A stretch of 64,000 nucleotides of DNA, taken from NCBI RefSeq assembly GCF_010729895.1, contig NZ_AP022612.1, positions 2,418,001 to 2,482,000 of the forward strand. The letters are read 5' to 3'. How positions within the stretch are numbered: the first letter of the stretch is position 1; each line of letters starts with the position of its first letter. The translations under genes were made by a program, and so were the position numbers. The notes beneath the pieces were generated by a model. It saw only the letters and a list, made by a program, of their open reading frames with translations. It did no database searches and had not been told where the DNA came from. Positions 16,798 through 24,544 of the stretch are shown here, one piece after another. The stretch comes from Mycolicibacterium confluentis (lineage in GTDB: Bacteria; Actinomycetota; Actinomycetes; Mycobacteriales; Mycobacteriaceae).

Positions 16798-17592
16798 TCA
16801 GCGCAACACGGTGCCGCCGTCGATGTTGACGACCTGACCGTTGATCCATTCTCCCTCATCGGAGAGCAGAAACGCCACGAGTGCGGCCACGTCGGCCGGT
16901 TGGCCGACGCGGGTGCCCCGGATGCGCCGCAACGCGGCGGCCTCCAGTTCGGGCCACTGTGGTGCGTTACGGATCGTTTCGGTTGCGGTGAACCCCGGAG
17001 CGACAGCGTTGCAACGGATTCCGTCCTTTCCCCAGCGAGATGCCACGTGTCGGGTGAGTGCGCCGATACCGGCCTTGGCGGTGGCATAGGCGGGCCGGGC
17101 GGGTTCTCCCTGAAACGCCGCGGCTGACGACATGTTGACGATCGCACCGCCACCCTGCTGCAGCATCGCCGGAATCGCATGCTTCATCGCCGCGAGGTAG
17201 CCACGCAGGCTGACCGTCATCACCCGGTCCCAGACGTCGAGGTCGATGTCCACCACGTCGGTGTCGGCGCGGAGGGTGGACATATCGGCGCCCACGTTGA
17301 AGAGCAGATGCAGCGCGCCGAAGGTGTCGACCGCGACCCCGATGAGGTCGGCGACCGACGAGGGATCGGCGAGATCGAAGACGACCGGCACCGCGGTTCC
17401 GCCGGTGTCGCTGATGCGCTGCACGATCTCGACGGACGCTTCCTCGGCGACGTCTCCGACCAGAACGCGGCAGCCCTCCTGCGCCAACCGCATGGCGGTC
17501 GCAGCACCGAGGCCGCTGCCGCCGCCCGCCACGACCGCGACCTTTCCCGACAAACCCCGCAACCCCATACCCGTCGTCCTCACTGTCGCCAT
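16798..17592 (-). CDS. SDR family oxidoreductase
   Basis: A 264-residue classical SDR. The cofactor motif AGGGSGLGAATAMRL lies near residue 22, with an aspartate (VGDVAEE) after beta-2 indicating NAD(H) preference, and catalytic YATAKAG near residue 162. The C-terminus VNIDGGTVLR is typical of FabG-like enzymes. It starts at ATG 17592, with an alternative ATG at 17568 just before the first beta strand. It is divergent from the MBL/sulfotransferase operon and shares its two-operator control region, so it probably acts in the same pathway. Confidence 0.9.
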   Translation of the reverse strand: MATVRTTGMGLRGLSGKVAVVAGGGSGLGAATAMRLAQEGCRVLVGDVAEEASVEIVQRISDTGGTAVPVVFDLADPSSVADLIGVAVDTFGALHLLFNVGADMSTLRADTDVVDIDLDVWDRVMTVSLRGYLAAMKHAIPAMLQQGGGAIVNMSSAAAFQGEPARPAYATAKAGIGALTRHVASRWGKDGIRCNAVAPGFTATETIRNAPQWPELEAAALRRIRGTRVGQPADVAALVAFLLSDEGEWINGQVVNIDGGTVLR

Positions 17593-17609
17593 TTCGGCTA
17601 TTGACTTTA

Positions 17610-17650
17610 CCTCTATGGGTCTAGAGGATCAGCCTCTATAAACATAGAGG
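17610..17650. promoter_or_regulatory. Tandem 18-bp palindromic operators of the divergent promoter
   Basis: Two palindromes of the same design lie side by side: CCTCTATGGGTCTAGAGG at 17610-17627 (6-bp arms) and CCTCTATAAACATAGAGG at 17633-17650 (7-bp arms). Their centres are 23 bp apart, about two helical turns. The second overlaps the AGGAGG ribosome site of the gene at 17659. A -35-like TTGACT lies at 17601-17606. They are well placed for the TetR at 16148 to repress both directions. Confidence 0.7.
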
Positions 17651-17658
17651 AGGTAGTG

Positions 17659-18900
17659 ATGGCCGGCATTCATCGCCGACGGCCCGGCGCCGATGACCTC
17701 GAATCCGCAACTGACACAACGGCGATTCCGCTCGGCGACGACATCTGGATGTCGCCCGGGGTTTCCAACGCCTACGCGGTCGGCACCGACGCCGGGCGGG
17801 TGATCGTCAACGCCGGATTGGTGTTCGAGGGGCACCTGCGCAAGAAGGCGTTCGCGGGGATCGGCGGGCCCACCCGAAGCATCGTCGTCACCCAGGGGCA
17901 TGCCGACCACTGGGGAGCCGTCAACGCGCTGCGTGATCCCGAGACCGATGTGGTGATGCATCGCAACTACCGCTACTGGCGCGAAGACAATGCCCAGTTG
18001 ATGGGCTATCGGGTGCCCAAGACGTCGTTCGCCTTCCAGACGTTCTCCGACGCCGTCATCGAACATCTGAAGACCGTCGATGCGGCATCCATCGACTTCT
18101 CCTTCCCCGAGCCCACCACCACCTTCGACCGTGAGCACCGGTTCGACGTGGGCGGTCGACGCTTCGAACTGGCCTGGACGCCCGGCGGTGAGACCACGGA
18201 CGCGCTGGTCATGTGGCTTCCCGAGGATCGAATCCTCTTCACCGGCAATCTGTTCGGACCGCTGTTCGGGCACGTGCCGAATCTGATGACCATCCGCGGC
18301 GACCGCTATCGCGATCCGATTCTCTACATCGAATCCTTGAACACGGTGCTGGACTACCGACCCGAAAAGCTGATCACCGGGCACTTCGACCCGGTCGTCG
18401 GAGCCGATCTGATCACCGAAGAGGTGACGGCGATGCGTGATGCCATGCAGGCCGTACACGACCGCACCGTCGAACTGATGAACTCCGGAGCCGATCTGCA
18501 CACCGCCATGAGAGAGGTGAAGGTTCCCGAGCACCTCGATATCGGCGAGGGCTACGGCAAGACCTCCTGGAACGTGCGGGCGATCTGGGAGATGTACACC
18601 GGATGGTTCCGGCACAAGTCGACCACCGAGTTGTACGGCGAGCCAACCGAATCCGTCGCACCCGATGTGGTCGGGGCCGCCGGAGCGGATTCGCTGGTGG
18701 CGGCGGCGCGCACCCAGCTCGACGCCGGCCGCCCCGTGCGGGCGATCCACCTGACCGATCTGGTGCTGGCCGTCGAGCCGACACACTCCGGGGCGCGCGC
18801 TGCGGCCGTGGAGGCGCACGAGGCGCTGCTCGAGGGCACCGAGAACTTCTGGGAAAAGGCTTGGCTCACAAAATCGATCAACGACTTGAGGAAAGACTGA
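17659..18900 (+). CDS. MBL fold hydrolase with alkyl-sulfatase dimerisation domain
   Basis: A 413-residue protein. The N-terminal metallo-beta-lactamase domain (about residues 25-235) has the metal motif TQGHADHWG at 78-86; the first histidine of the usual HxHxDH is glutamine here. Later ligand regions are ELAWTPGGETTDALV (with Gly-Gly-Glu where the sulfatases have a histidine loop) and LFTGNLFG. The C-terminal part (about 275-410) is the helical alkyl-sulfatase dimerisation region (GYGKTSWNVRAIWEMYTGWF). Family members cleave alkyl sulfate esters with two zinc ions, but the altered metal ligands make the reaction here uncertain. Strong AGGAGG before the ATG. First gene of a six-gene operon that includes a sulfotransferase. 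Confidence 0.85.
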   Translation: MAGIHRRRPGADDLESATDTTAIPLGDDIWMSPGVSNAYAVGTDAGRVIVNAGLVFEGHLRKKAFAGIGGPTRSIVVTQGHADHWGAVNALRDPETDVVMHRNYRYWREDNAQLMGYRVPKTSFAFQTFSDAVIEHLKTVDAASIDFSFPEPTTTFDREHRFDVGGRRFELAWTPGGETTDALVMWLPEDRILFTGNLFGPLFGHVPNLMTIRGDRYRDPILYIESLNTVLDYRPEKLITGHFDPVVGADLITEEVTAMRDAMQAVHDRTVELMNSGADLHTAMREVKVPEHLDIGEGYGKTSWNVRAIWEMYTGWFRHKSTTELYGEPTESVAPDVVGAAGADSLVAAARTQLDAGRPVRAIHLTDLVLAVEPTHSGARAAAVEAHEALLEGTENFWEKAWLTKSINDLRKD

Positions 18901-19662
18901 ATGACTGCGATCACGAACGACGTCTCCTACGACTTCACCGGCTGTCATGTGCTGGTGACCGGTGGGACCAGCGGCATCGGTCACGCCGTTGCCCGCGACT
19001 TCGCCCGTGCCGGGGCCAGCGTCACGGTCACCGGGACCAGGGCGTCGGCCGCTGACTATCCCGAGGTCGACCTGACCGGGTTGCAGTTCCGGCAGTGCCA
19101 GATGTCGGACAAGGCTGCCATCGACGAACTCGCGGCCTCCCTGGGGAATCTCGACGTGCTGGTCAACAACGCCGGTGGCCCGTACGCCGGCCATGCCGAC
19201 GAGTGGGACGCCGACGGCTATGCCGGATCGGTGGAGGTCAACCTGTTCGCCCATGTGCGACTCACCCTCGCCTGCCACGAGCTGTTGAAGGCCAGCACAG
19301 TGCCGGGTGGCGCCAGTGTGGTCACCACGGTGTCGATGTCGGCGTTCGTCTCGGCGGTCAACGTTCCTGCCTACAGCTCGTCCAAGGCAGGGATGGTGGC
19401 GTTCACGAAGAACCTCGCGCGCCGTTGGGTCGATGACGGGATCCGGGTCAACGCCGTGGCACCCGGACTGATCGACACCCGGTTGACGCACCCGGTACTC
19501 GACATCCCGGAGATGCTCGACTCCGAGTTGCGGCATATCCCGATGAACCGGATGGGTATGTCCGACGAGGTCTCCCCGGCGGTGCTGTTCTTGTCCAGCA
19601 ATGCCGCCCGCTACATCACCGGAACCACGATCGCCGTTGACGGCGGCTACCTGACCGTCTGA
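18901..19662 (+). CDS. SDR family oxidoreductase
   Basis: A 253-residue SDR starting directly after the stop of the MBL gene. The cofactor motif is TGGTSGIGHAV (residues 20-30), NNAGG follows near 89, and the catalytic pair is in YSSSKAG near 160. The GTTIAVDGGYLTV C-terminus is classical. NADP preference is suggested by VTGTRAS after the second strand. It is the second gene of the operon and presumably oxidises or reduces the hydroxyl/keto group of the same substrate that the neighbouring sulfotransferase and alcohol dehydrogenase act on. Confidence 0.9.
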   Translation: MTAITNDVSYDFTGCHVLVTGGTSGIGHAVARDFARAGASVTVTGTRASAADYPEVDLTGLQFRQCQMSDKAAIDELAASLGNLDVLVNNAGGPYAGHADEWDADGYAGSVEVNLFAHVRLTLACHELLKASTVPGGASVVTTVSMSAFVSAVNVPAYSSSKAGMVAFTKNLARRWVDDGIRVNAVAPGLIDTRLTHPVLDIPEMLDSELRHIPMNRMGMSDEVSPAVLFLSSNAARYITGTTIAVDGGYLTV

Positions 19663-19675
19663 AAGAGACTGTGCC

Positions 19676-20860
19676 ATGAGTGAATTCGACGAAGTACGCA
19701 CACCCGACGACGTTCTCAAGCTGGCCGCACAACGCTGCGGCCTGGTCGACATCGACTCCGATTCCTGGCGTGAAGGCCTCGCCATCATGCTCGACGAACT
19801 CAACTCCTCTCCAGCCTTCACCGCGGCTGGTCGAGAACGAATCATCGACGACGCGGCCAAGGCGCTGGAGCGCCGGCTGCAGATCCACGACTACATCCAG
19901 CACCATCCCGAGGTTCTCGACACTCCCGTGCAGCGACCGATCTTCACCATCGGTATGCCCCGTACCGGGACCACGGTGATCAGCTACCTCCTCGATCAGG
20001 ATCCCCACCGGCGCTCCCTGCTGCACTGGGAGTGCATGACCCCGGTACCGCCACCCACCGCAGATGCGTTGCGCACCGACCCGCGCTGTCTGGCCCAACT
20101 CGAACAACAGCGGCAGATCCTGGAGATGGTCAAGGCGGCCAATATGTCGCTGCCACACTGGGAGGACGCGGACGGACCCACCGAATGCATGTTCATCCAC
20201 AACCAAGATTTCAAGGGGCTGTCCTGGGACGCCTTCCTGTTCACCCCGCGCTACGCCCGGTGGCTGCTCAACGAGGCTGACATGACCAGCACCTACGAGT
20301 ACCAGAAGCGTTACCTGCAAGTGCTGCAATCGAAGGCGCCCGGCACCTGGAGCCTGAAGATGCCGTCGCATTCGGTGCACATCGACGCCCTGCTGCAGGT
20401 GTTCCCCGACGCCCGGTTCATCTGGGCCCACCGTGATCCGTACAGGGCCACCGGATCGTTGGGCAATCTGCTGAAACTTCCCAAGAGCATGGTCCTGCAC
20501 CCCGAAGCTCACGCCGAGGTCGACTGGGCGACCAACCTCAAAGAACAGATGAGCCAACACGTCACGCGCCCCCTGCGGACTCGCGCGCGGATCGGTGACG
20601 ATCGGTTCTTCGATATGTACTACCACGAGATGATGGCCGACCCGATGGGCGTCATGCACCGCATCTACGAGTGGACCGGCGATCCACTCGACGCGGACAC
20701 CGAAGCGAGCATGCAGAACTGGCTGGCCGATCACCCCCAGGACCGGTACGGCAAGAACGCCTACACGCTCGACGAGTACGGCCTCACCGTGGAGGAGCTG
20801 GCCCCGATCTTCGCCGACTATCTCGAGGCATTCGACATCGAACTGGAGGGCGCACAGTGA
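19676..20860 (+). CDS. Sulfotransferase family protein
   Basis: A 394-residue PAPS-dependent sulfotransferase. The 5'-phosphosulfate loop is PIFTIGMPRTGTTVIS (residues 88-103), and the 3'-phosphate-binding stretch is RFIWAHRDPYRATGS near 245. This long type with a preceding helical domain is common in mycobacteria, where relatives act on lipids or small secondary alcohols. Its placement between SDRs and after a sulfatase-like protein suggests a pathway in which a hydroxyl is sulfated, perhaps as an activating or leaving group. The next gene overlaps by GTGA. The acceptor is unknown. Confidence 0.9.
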   Translation: MSEFDEVRTPDDVLKLAAQRCGLVDIDSDSWREGLAIMLDELNSSPAFTAAGRERIIDDAAKALERRLQIHDYIQHHPEVLDTPVQRPIFTIGMPRTGTTVISYLLDQDPHRRSLLHWECMTPVPPPTADALRTDPRCLAQLEQQRQILEMVKAANMSLPHWEDADGPTECMFIHNQDFKGLSWDAFLFTPRYARWLLNEADMTSTYEYQKRYLQVLQSKAPGTWSLKMPSHSVHIDALLQVFPDARFIWAHRDPYRATGSLGNLLKLPKSMVLHPEAHAEVDWATNLKEQMSQHVTRPLRTRARIGDDRFFDMYYHEMMADPMGVMHRIYEWTGDPLDADTEASMQNWLADHPQDRYGKNAYTLDEYGLTVEELAPIFADYLEAFDIELEGAQ

Positions 20861-21309
20861 ATCCGGACGATCTCTATCACGTCGGACTGATCGTCGACGA
20901 TGTGGAGGCAGCCGCGGCGCGGCTGACCGCGGCCGCCGGATATGAATGGACCCAGCCGGTGCAGGCCACCCTGTCGGTGACCGCCGACGGGAGCGAGATG
21001 GATGTGCCGTTCACCTTCGTCTATTCGGTGCAGGCCCCGCATCTGGAACTGGTCCAAGCGGTGCCCGGGTCGGTGTGGACCGCCGCACCGGGACAGGCGG
21101 CCCATCACCTCGGATACTGGGTGGACGATCTCGCGTCGGCCGCCGCTCAACTGGAATCCTCGGGCTTTCGGTTGGAAGCCCGACCCAGCGGTGACGAACT
21201 CTCTCAGTTCGCCTACTACATCGATCCCGCCGGGGCGCGGATCGAGATCGTCGACCGGGCGCTGTTCCCGGATTGGCCGGGATTCCTGATGGCGATGCGT
21301 CGGGGCTGA
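20857..21309 (+). CDS. VOC family (glyoxalase-like) protein
   Basis: A 150-residue vicinal-oxygen-chelate protein with two beta-alpha-beta-beta-beta units. DDLYHVGLIVDDVEAAAARL begins unit one, and HHLGYWVDDLASAAAQL begins unit two (about residue 80). Candidate metal ligands are H8, E59 in LELVQAV, H81 or H82, and E128 in ARIEIVDR. The GTG start at 20857 overlaps the sulfotransferase stop. It may be an isomerase, lyase or dioxygenase-like enzyme of the pathway; sequence alone does not separate these. Confidence 0.85.
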   Translation: MNPDDLYHVGLIVDDVEAAAARLTAAAGYEWTQPVQATLSVTADGSEMDVPFTFVYSVQAPHLELVQAVPGSVWTAAPGQAAHHLGYWVDDLASAAAQLESSGFRLEARPSGDELSQFAYYIDPAGARIEIVDRALFPDWPGFLMAMRRG

Positions 21310-21311
21310 TC

Positions 21312-22064
21312 ATGGCCGACGCATTGGAGGGTCGCCGCGTCGTGGTGACCGGCGCGGCCACCGGTATCGGTGCTGCCGCGGTGAGTGCCCTGACGGCGGC
21401 GGGCGCGCAGGTCTTGGCCACCTTCCACCAGTCCCCGCCGGTCGAGGCCGGTGGGGAATGGGTGTCGTGCGATGTCACCGATCCGGAAAGTGTCGCGCAG
21501 CTGTTTGCCACCGCTGAGAACCGTTGGGGCGGAATCGATGTCCTCATTCACGCTGCCGGTGCCTGGAAGCCGGGCATTCCCGGCCAGATCGACCTGGCCG
21601 ATCTGGATGCGGTGCTGGCCACCAACTTCACCTCGACGGTGTTGACCAACCAGGCGGCGTACCGGCTCATGAAGAGCTCCGGGGGCGGGCAGATCATCAA
21701 CTTCGGCTCGGCAGAAGCCGTGATGGGCAGCCCACTGGCCGCCGGTTACGCCGCCGCCAAGGCGGCTGTGGCGGCCTGGACGCGCTCGGCGGCCAGGGCA
21801 TGGGCCTCCGAGCAGATCACCGTCAATGCGCTGGCGCCCGCCGTGGACACCCCCGGCGCGGAGCGGCTGCGCGAGTTCCTCGGTCCCGAGGCCGTGCCGT
21901 TCCTGGAGCAACAACTGCAACAGTCGATTCCACTCGGAGGCGCCCTGGGCGACCCACTTCGCGACATCGGCCCGGTTCTGGTGTTTCTCAGCAGCCCCGG
22001 CGCCCGGTTCATCACGGGTCAGCTGATCGCCGTCGACGGCGGTCTGGTGATGCTCGGTACGTGA
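21312..22064 (+). CDS. SDR family oxidoreductase
   Basis: A 250-residue SDR with TGAATGIGAAAV at residues 13-24 and YAAAKAAVAAWT near 147 supplying the catalytic tyrosine and lysine. The start was set at ATG 21312, two bases after the VOC gene's stop; an earlier in-frame ATG at 21273 overlaps that gene. It is the third SDR connected with this locus. Its LAPAVDTPGAERL segment and GGLVMLGT C-terminus are ordinary. Substrate unknown. Confidence 0.9.
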   Translation: MADALEGRRVVVTGAATGIGAAAVSALTAAGAQVLATFHQSPPVEAGGEWVSCDVTDPESVAQLFATAENRWGGIDVLIHAAGAWKPGIPGQIDLADLDAVLATNFTSTVLTNQAAYRLMKSSGGGQIINFGSAEAVMGSPLAAGYAAAKAAVAAWTRSAARAWASEQITVNALAPAVDTPGAERLREFLGPEAVPFLEQQLQQSIPLGGALGDPLRDIGPVLVFLSSPGARFITGQLIAVDGGLVMLGT

Positions 22065-22101
22065 TGGTGACAGCACGCACCCACTCCGGAAGGATCAGAA
22101 C

Positions 22102-23112
22102 GTGAAGGTTTCGACGGTCACCGGTCCCGGCACGACCGAACTGCTCGACGTCGACCGGCCGCAGCCGGGACCGGCAGACGTCCTGGTGCGGATGCGCGCC
22201 TGCGGAATCTGCGGCTCAGACGCCTTCTACATCACCATCGGTGGAATATCGCCGCGCCAGGGATGTACACCCCTCGGCCATGAACCCGCCGGGGAAGTGG
22301 TGCAGGTCGGTGCGGCGGTGACCGGTGTCAGCGTGGGTGACCACGTGGTCATCAACCCGATGGCCGCACCGAGCGGAATCATCGGCAACGGGGGAGCCGC
22401 CGGTGCGTTGGCCGACTTCCTGTTGATCGAGAACGCGGTCCGCGGGGTGTCTCTGGAGGTCATTCCCGATCACATTCCCTGGGAAGTCGCCGCACTCAAC
22501 GAACCGATGGCGGTGGCCAGGCATGGTGCCAACCAATGCAGTCCGAAGCCGGGGGACAAGGTCGTGGTGTTCGGAGCCGGCCCGGTGGGGTTGGGAGCGG
22601 CCTTGGCGTTCAAGTCCCTCGGCGCCAGCCATGTGGCTGTGGTCGACATTCTCCCGGGACGGCTGGACAAGGCTCTGCAGATCGGGGCCGATGCCGTCAT
22701 CAACTCCGCGGAAGAAGACGTCGTCCAGCGCCTGATCGATCTGCACGGTGAGGGCGAAGCGATGTTTCCCGGCAAGCCGGGGACTGACATCTACTTGGAT
22801 GCGGCCGGTGTACCCGCCGTTGTGACCACCGCGCTGTCGGCGGCGAAAAGGCGTGCGACCCTGGGCATCGTCGCCGTCCACAAGGAGCAGGTGCCCGTCG
22901 ATCTCGTCAACATCATGAGCAATGAGATCACCATCGTCGGATCCATGGGCTATCCCGATGAGATCTTCGAAGTCACCGAGGATCTCGTCGCGAACTGGGA
23001 GAAATACGCGTTGATCGTCAGCCACACCGTCCCGTTCGATGAGGTCGAGCGTGCGCTGCAGCTGGCCAGCACTCCGGGAGCGGCCGACAAGGTGGTGGTC
23101 ACCTTCCCGTAG
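22102..23112 (+). CDS. Zinc-dependent alcohol dehydrogenase (MDR family)
   Basis: A 336-residue medium-chain dehydrogenase. The catalytic zinc ligands are in ACGICGSD (C34, C37 region) and LGHEPAGEVVQVG near residue 61. The usual four-cysteine structural-zinc lobe is absent; the equivalent stretch reads INPMAAPSGIIGNGG. The NAD(P)-binding motif GAGPVGLGAAL lies near 159 with an acidic residue (VVDILPGR) favouring NAD. It resembles sorbitol/threonine-type dehydrogenases. GTG start with GGAAGGATC upstream. Last gene of the operon that starts at 17659. Confidence 0.9.
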   Translation: MKVSTVTGPGTTELLDVDRPQPGPADVLVRMRACGICGSDAFYITIGGISPRQGCTPLGHEPAGEVVQVGAAVTGVSVGDHVVINPMAAPSGIIGNGGAAGALADFLLIENAVRGVSLEVIPDHIPWEVAALNEPMAVARHGANQCSPKPGDKVVVFGAGPVGLGAALAFKSLGASHVAVVDILPGRLDKALQIGADAVINSAEEDVVQRLIDLHGEGEAMFPGKPGTDIYLDAAGVPAVVTTALSAAKRRATLGIVAVHKEQVPVDLVNIMSNEITIVGSMGYPDEIFEVTEDLVANWEKYALIVSHTVPFDEVERALQLASTPGAADKVVVTFP

Positions 23113-23176
23113 CGCGTCAGGGCGTCATGGGGTCACCCTCAGCCCGAAGGCGGCCGCCTCTGTCGTAAATCCGTCG

Positions 23177-23189
23177 TAGAATGGCGACA
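23177..23189 (+). promoter_or_regulatory. Promoter giving a probably leaderless toxin-antitoxin transcript
   Basis: A -10-like TAGAAT lies at 23177-23182, and the expected start of transcription falls on the A of the ATG at 23189. TGTCG at 23161-23165 and CGACA at 23185-23189 form an inverted pair around it, a possible site for antitoxin autorepression. Confidence 0.4.
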
Positions 23190-23842
23190 TGTTGACGACG
23201 ACGGTGGTGGACCTGCGGGAACTGCTGGCCGAGGTCGACGCTGCGACCAAACTGCTGCAGCGGTCGAGGACCGTCCCCGACGACGTGGCCAGCGTCATCG
23301 ACGGTGTCGGTGTTGCCCTGGACGCGGCCCACGTCCAACAGGAGGCGGACCCGTATCTCACCGCCGCGCTGTGGAAGGCGGCCTATCGCGCCGAGAAGGC
23401 GCTGCGGGACGAAGACCCCGCGCAGCGGCGGCGCGCCGTCCGTATCGCGCTCGAACAGTTCCGGCAGGCGCTGCGCGATATCACCGACGATCGTCCCTAT
23501 TCCGCTGAGGTGCCCGTCGGCGAAGTTCTGGCCGGCACAGTGCAGACGCTCGGCGTCCCGCAGAAGGATGTGGCTGATCTTCTCGGTGTGTCGGTGCGCC
23601 AACTGCAGCGGTGGCTGTCCGAAGGAGGTTCCGAGCCGTCGGCCGACGATGCCGGACGCGTCCGTGCCGTGGGGCGGATCGTCAACCAGCTGCGTCACAC
23701 GTTCACCGGACACGGGGTGCTCGCGTGGTTTCAGCGCGACCACCCGGCGCTGGGTCTGCCGCCGATCAAACTGCTCGATGATCCACTCCGGTACCCGGAG
23801 GTGCTTCGCCTCGCCAGGTCCGCGCGTGCGATGGCTGCATGA
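23189..23842 (+). CDS. Xre/MbcA-type antitoxin of a RES-Xre toxin-antitoxin pair
   Basis: A 217-residue protein. The central region (about residues 108-150) is a DNA-binding helix-turn-helix (TLGVPQKDVADLLGVSVRQLQRWL). The C-terminal region (VLAWFQRDHPALGLPPIKLLDDPLRYPEVLRLA) matches the DUF2384/MbcA toxin-binding domain that inserts into RES toxins. A helical N-terminal extension of about 100 residues is longer than in typical antitoxins of about 150 aa. It overlaps the toxin gene by ATGA, antitoxin first, which is the normal order. Confidence 0.85.
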   Translation: MLTTTVVDLRELLAEVDAATKLLQRSRTVPDDVASVIDGVGVALDAAHVQQEADPYLTAALWKAAYRAEKALRDEDPAQRRRAVRIALEQFRQALRDITDDRPYSAEVPVGEVLAGTVQTLGVPQKDVADLLGVSVRQLQRWLSEGGSEPSADDAGRVRAVGRIVNQLRHTFTGHGVLAWFQRDHPALGLPPIKLLDDPLRYPEVLRLARSARAMAA

Positions 23843-24441
23843 GATTCACCGCATACCGGCACGCCGCGTATGACACACCATGGTGGGCATTCCCGAGCTC
23901 CCGCGACGGACGTTTTCACCGGGCGGAGCAGGACACCGTTCAGTATCTGAGTCTGCATCCGCTGGGGCCGGCCGCGGAGATGCTGCGCCACCACGTCGGC
24001 CCACTCGGTGATCCCGACCAGGTGCGGCTCAACCTGTGGACCGCGGTCATCGATATCGACGCGGTGACCGCGGTGGACTTCGATGACTGTGCGGCTTATG
24101 GACTCAGCGCCGACCAACTCGTCGGTGCCGACTACGCACCGACACAGGCATTGGCTGATGCTGTCCGTGGCGGGGGAGCAGAGGCGATGGTGGTGCCGTC
24201 GGCAGCGCTGCCCGGTACCCACAATCTGATCCTGTTCGGTGTCAGGGTTCTGCACCCATACCTGTGGGAGCCGATCGATGCCGAAGAGGTGCGCACCGGA
24301 CATCTCACGGACTGGGCACGCCCGGCCGCCGAAGTCGCCGGCCGAGTGCGATGGCACGGGGCGCCGCACTCCGCGGTCGAACAGTGGAAGCTGACGGGCA
24401 CCTACGACCCCTTCGACGATCCACCACCCACCCGCCGGTGA
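23839..24441 (+). CDS. RES domain toxin (MbcT-like)
   Basis: A 200-residue RES domain protein. Conserved positions visible are R7 in TAYRHA, the QYLS motif near 46, a glutamate in GPAAEM near 56, and the C-terminal NLILFGVRVLHP segment. RES toxins such as MbcT of M. tuberculosis degrade NAD+ by phosphorolysis and are held inactive by the cognate Xre/MbcA antitoxin, here the gene immediately upstream (ATGA overlap). The active-site pattern appears complete, so the pair is probably functional. Confidence 0.85.
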   Translation: MRFTAYRHAAYDTPWWAFPSSRDGRFHRAEQDTVQYLSLHPLGPAAEMLRHHVGPLGDPDQVRLNLWTAVIDIDAVTAVDFDDCAAYGLSADQLVGADYAPTQALADAVRGGGAEAMVVPSAALPGTHNLILFGVRVLHPYLWEPIDAEEVRTGHLTDWARPAAEVAGRVRWHGAPHSAVEQWKLTGTYDPFDDPPPTRR

Positions 24442-24544
24442 CGGACACGCCGGGGGAGTCCGGTGGATAGTGCTGCGCGCCAACCCATAACGGCGGGCAG
24501 GGTGTCCGCGGCGAGGCGCGCTGATCCCAGCGTCTCGCAGCGGC

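Noticed and set aside
17629-19860. 743-codon minus-strand frame across the MBL-SDR operon
   Set aside because: The length is a by-product of high-GC codon structure. The plus strand encodes recognisable MBL and SDR proteins with overlaps and ribosome sites.
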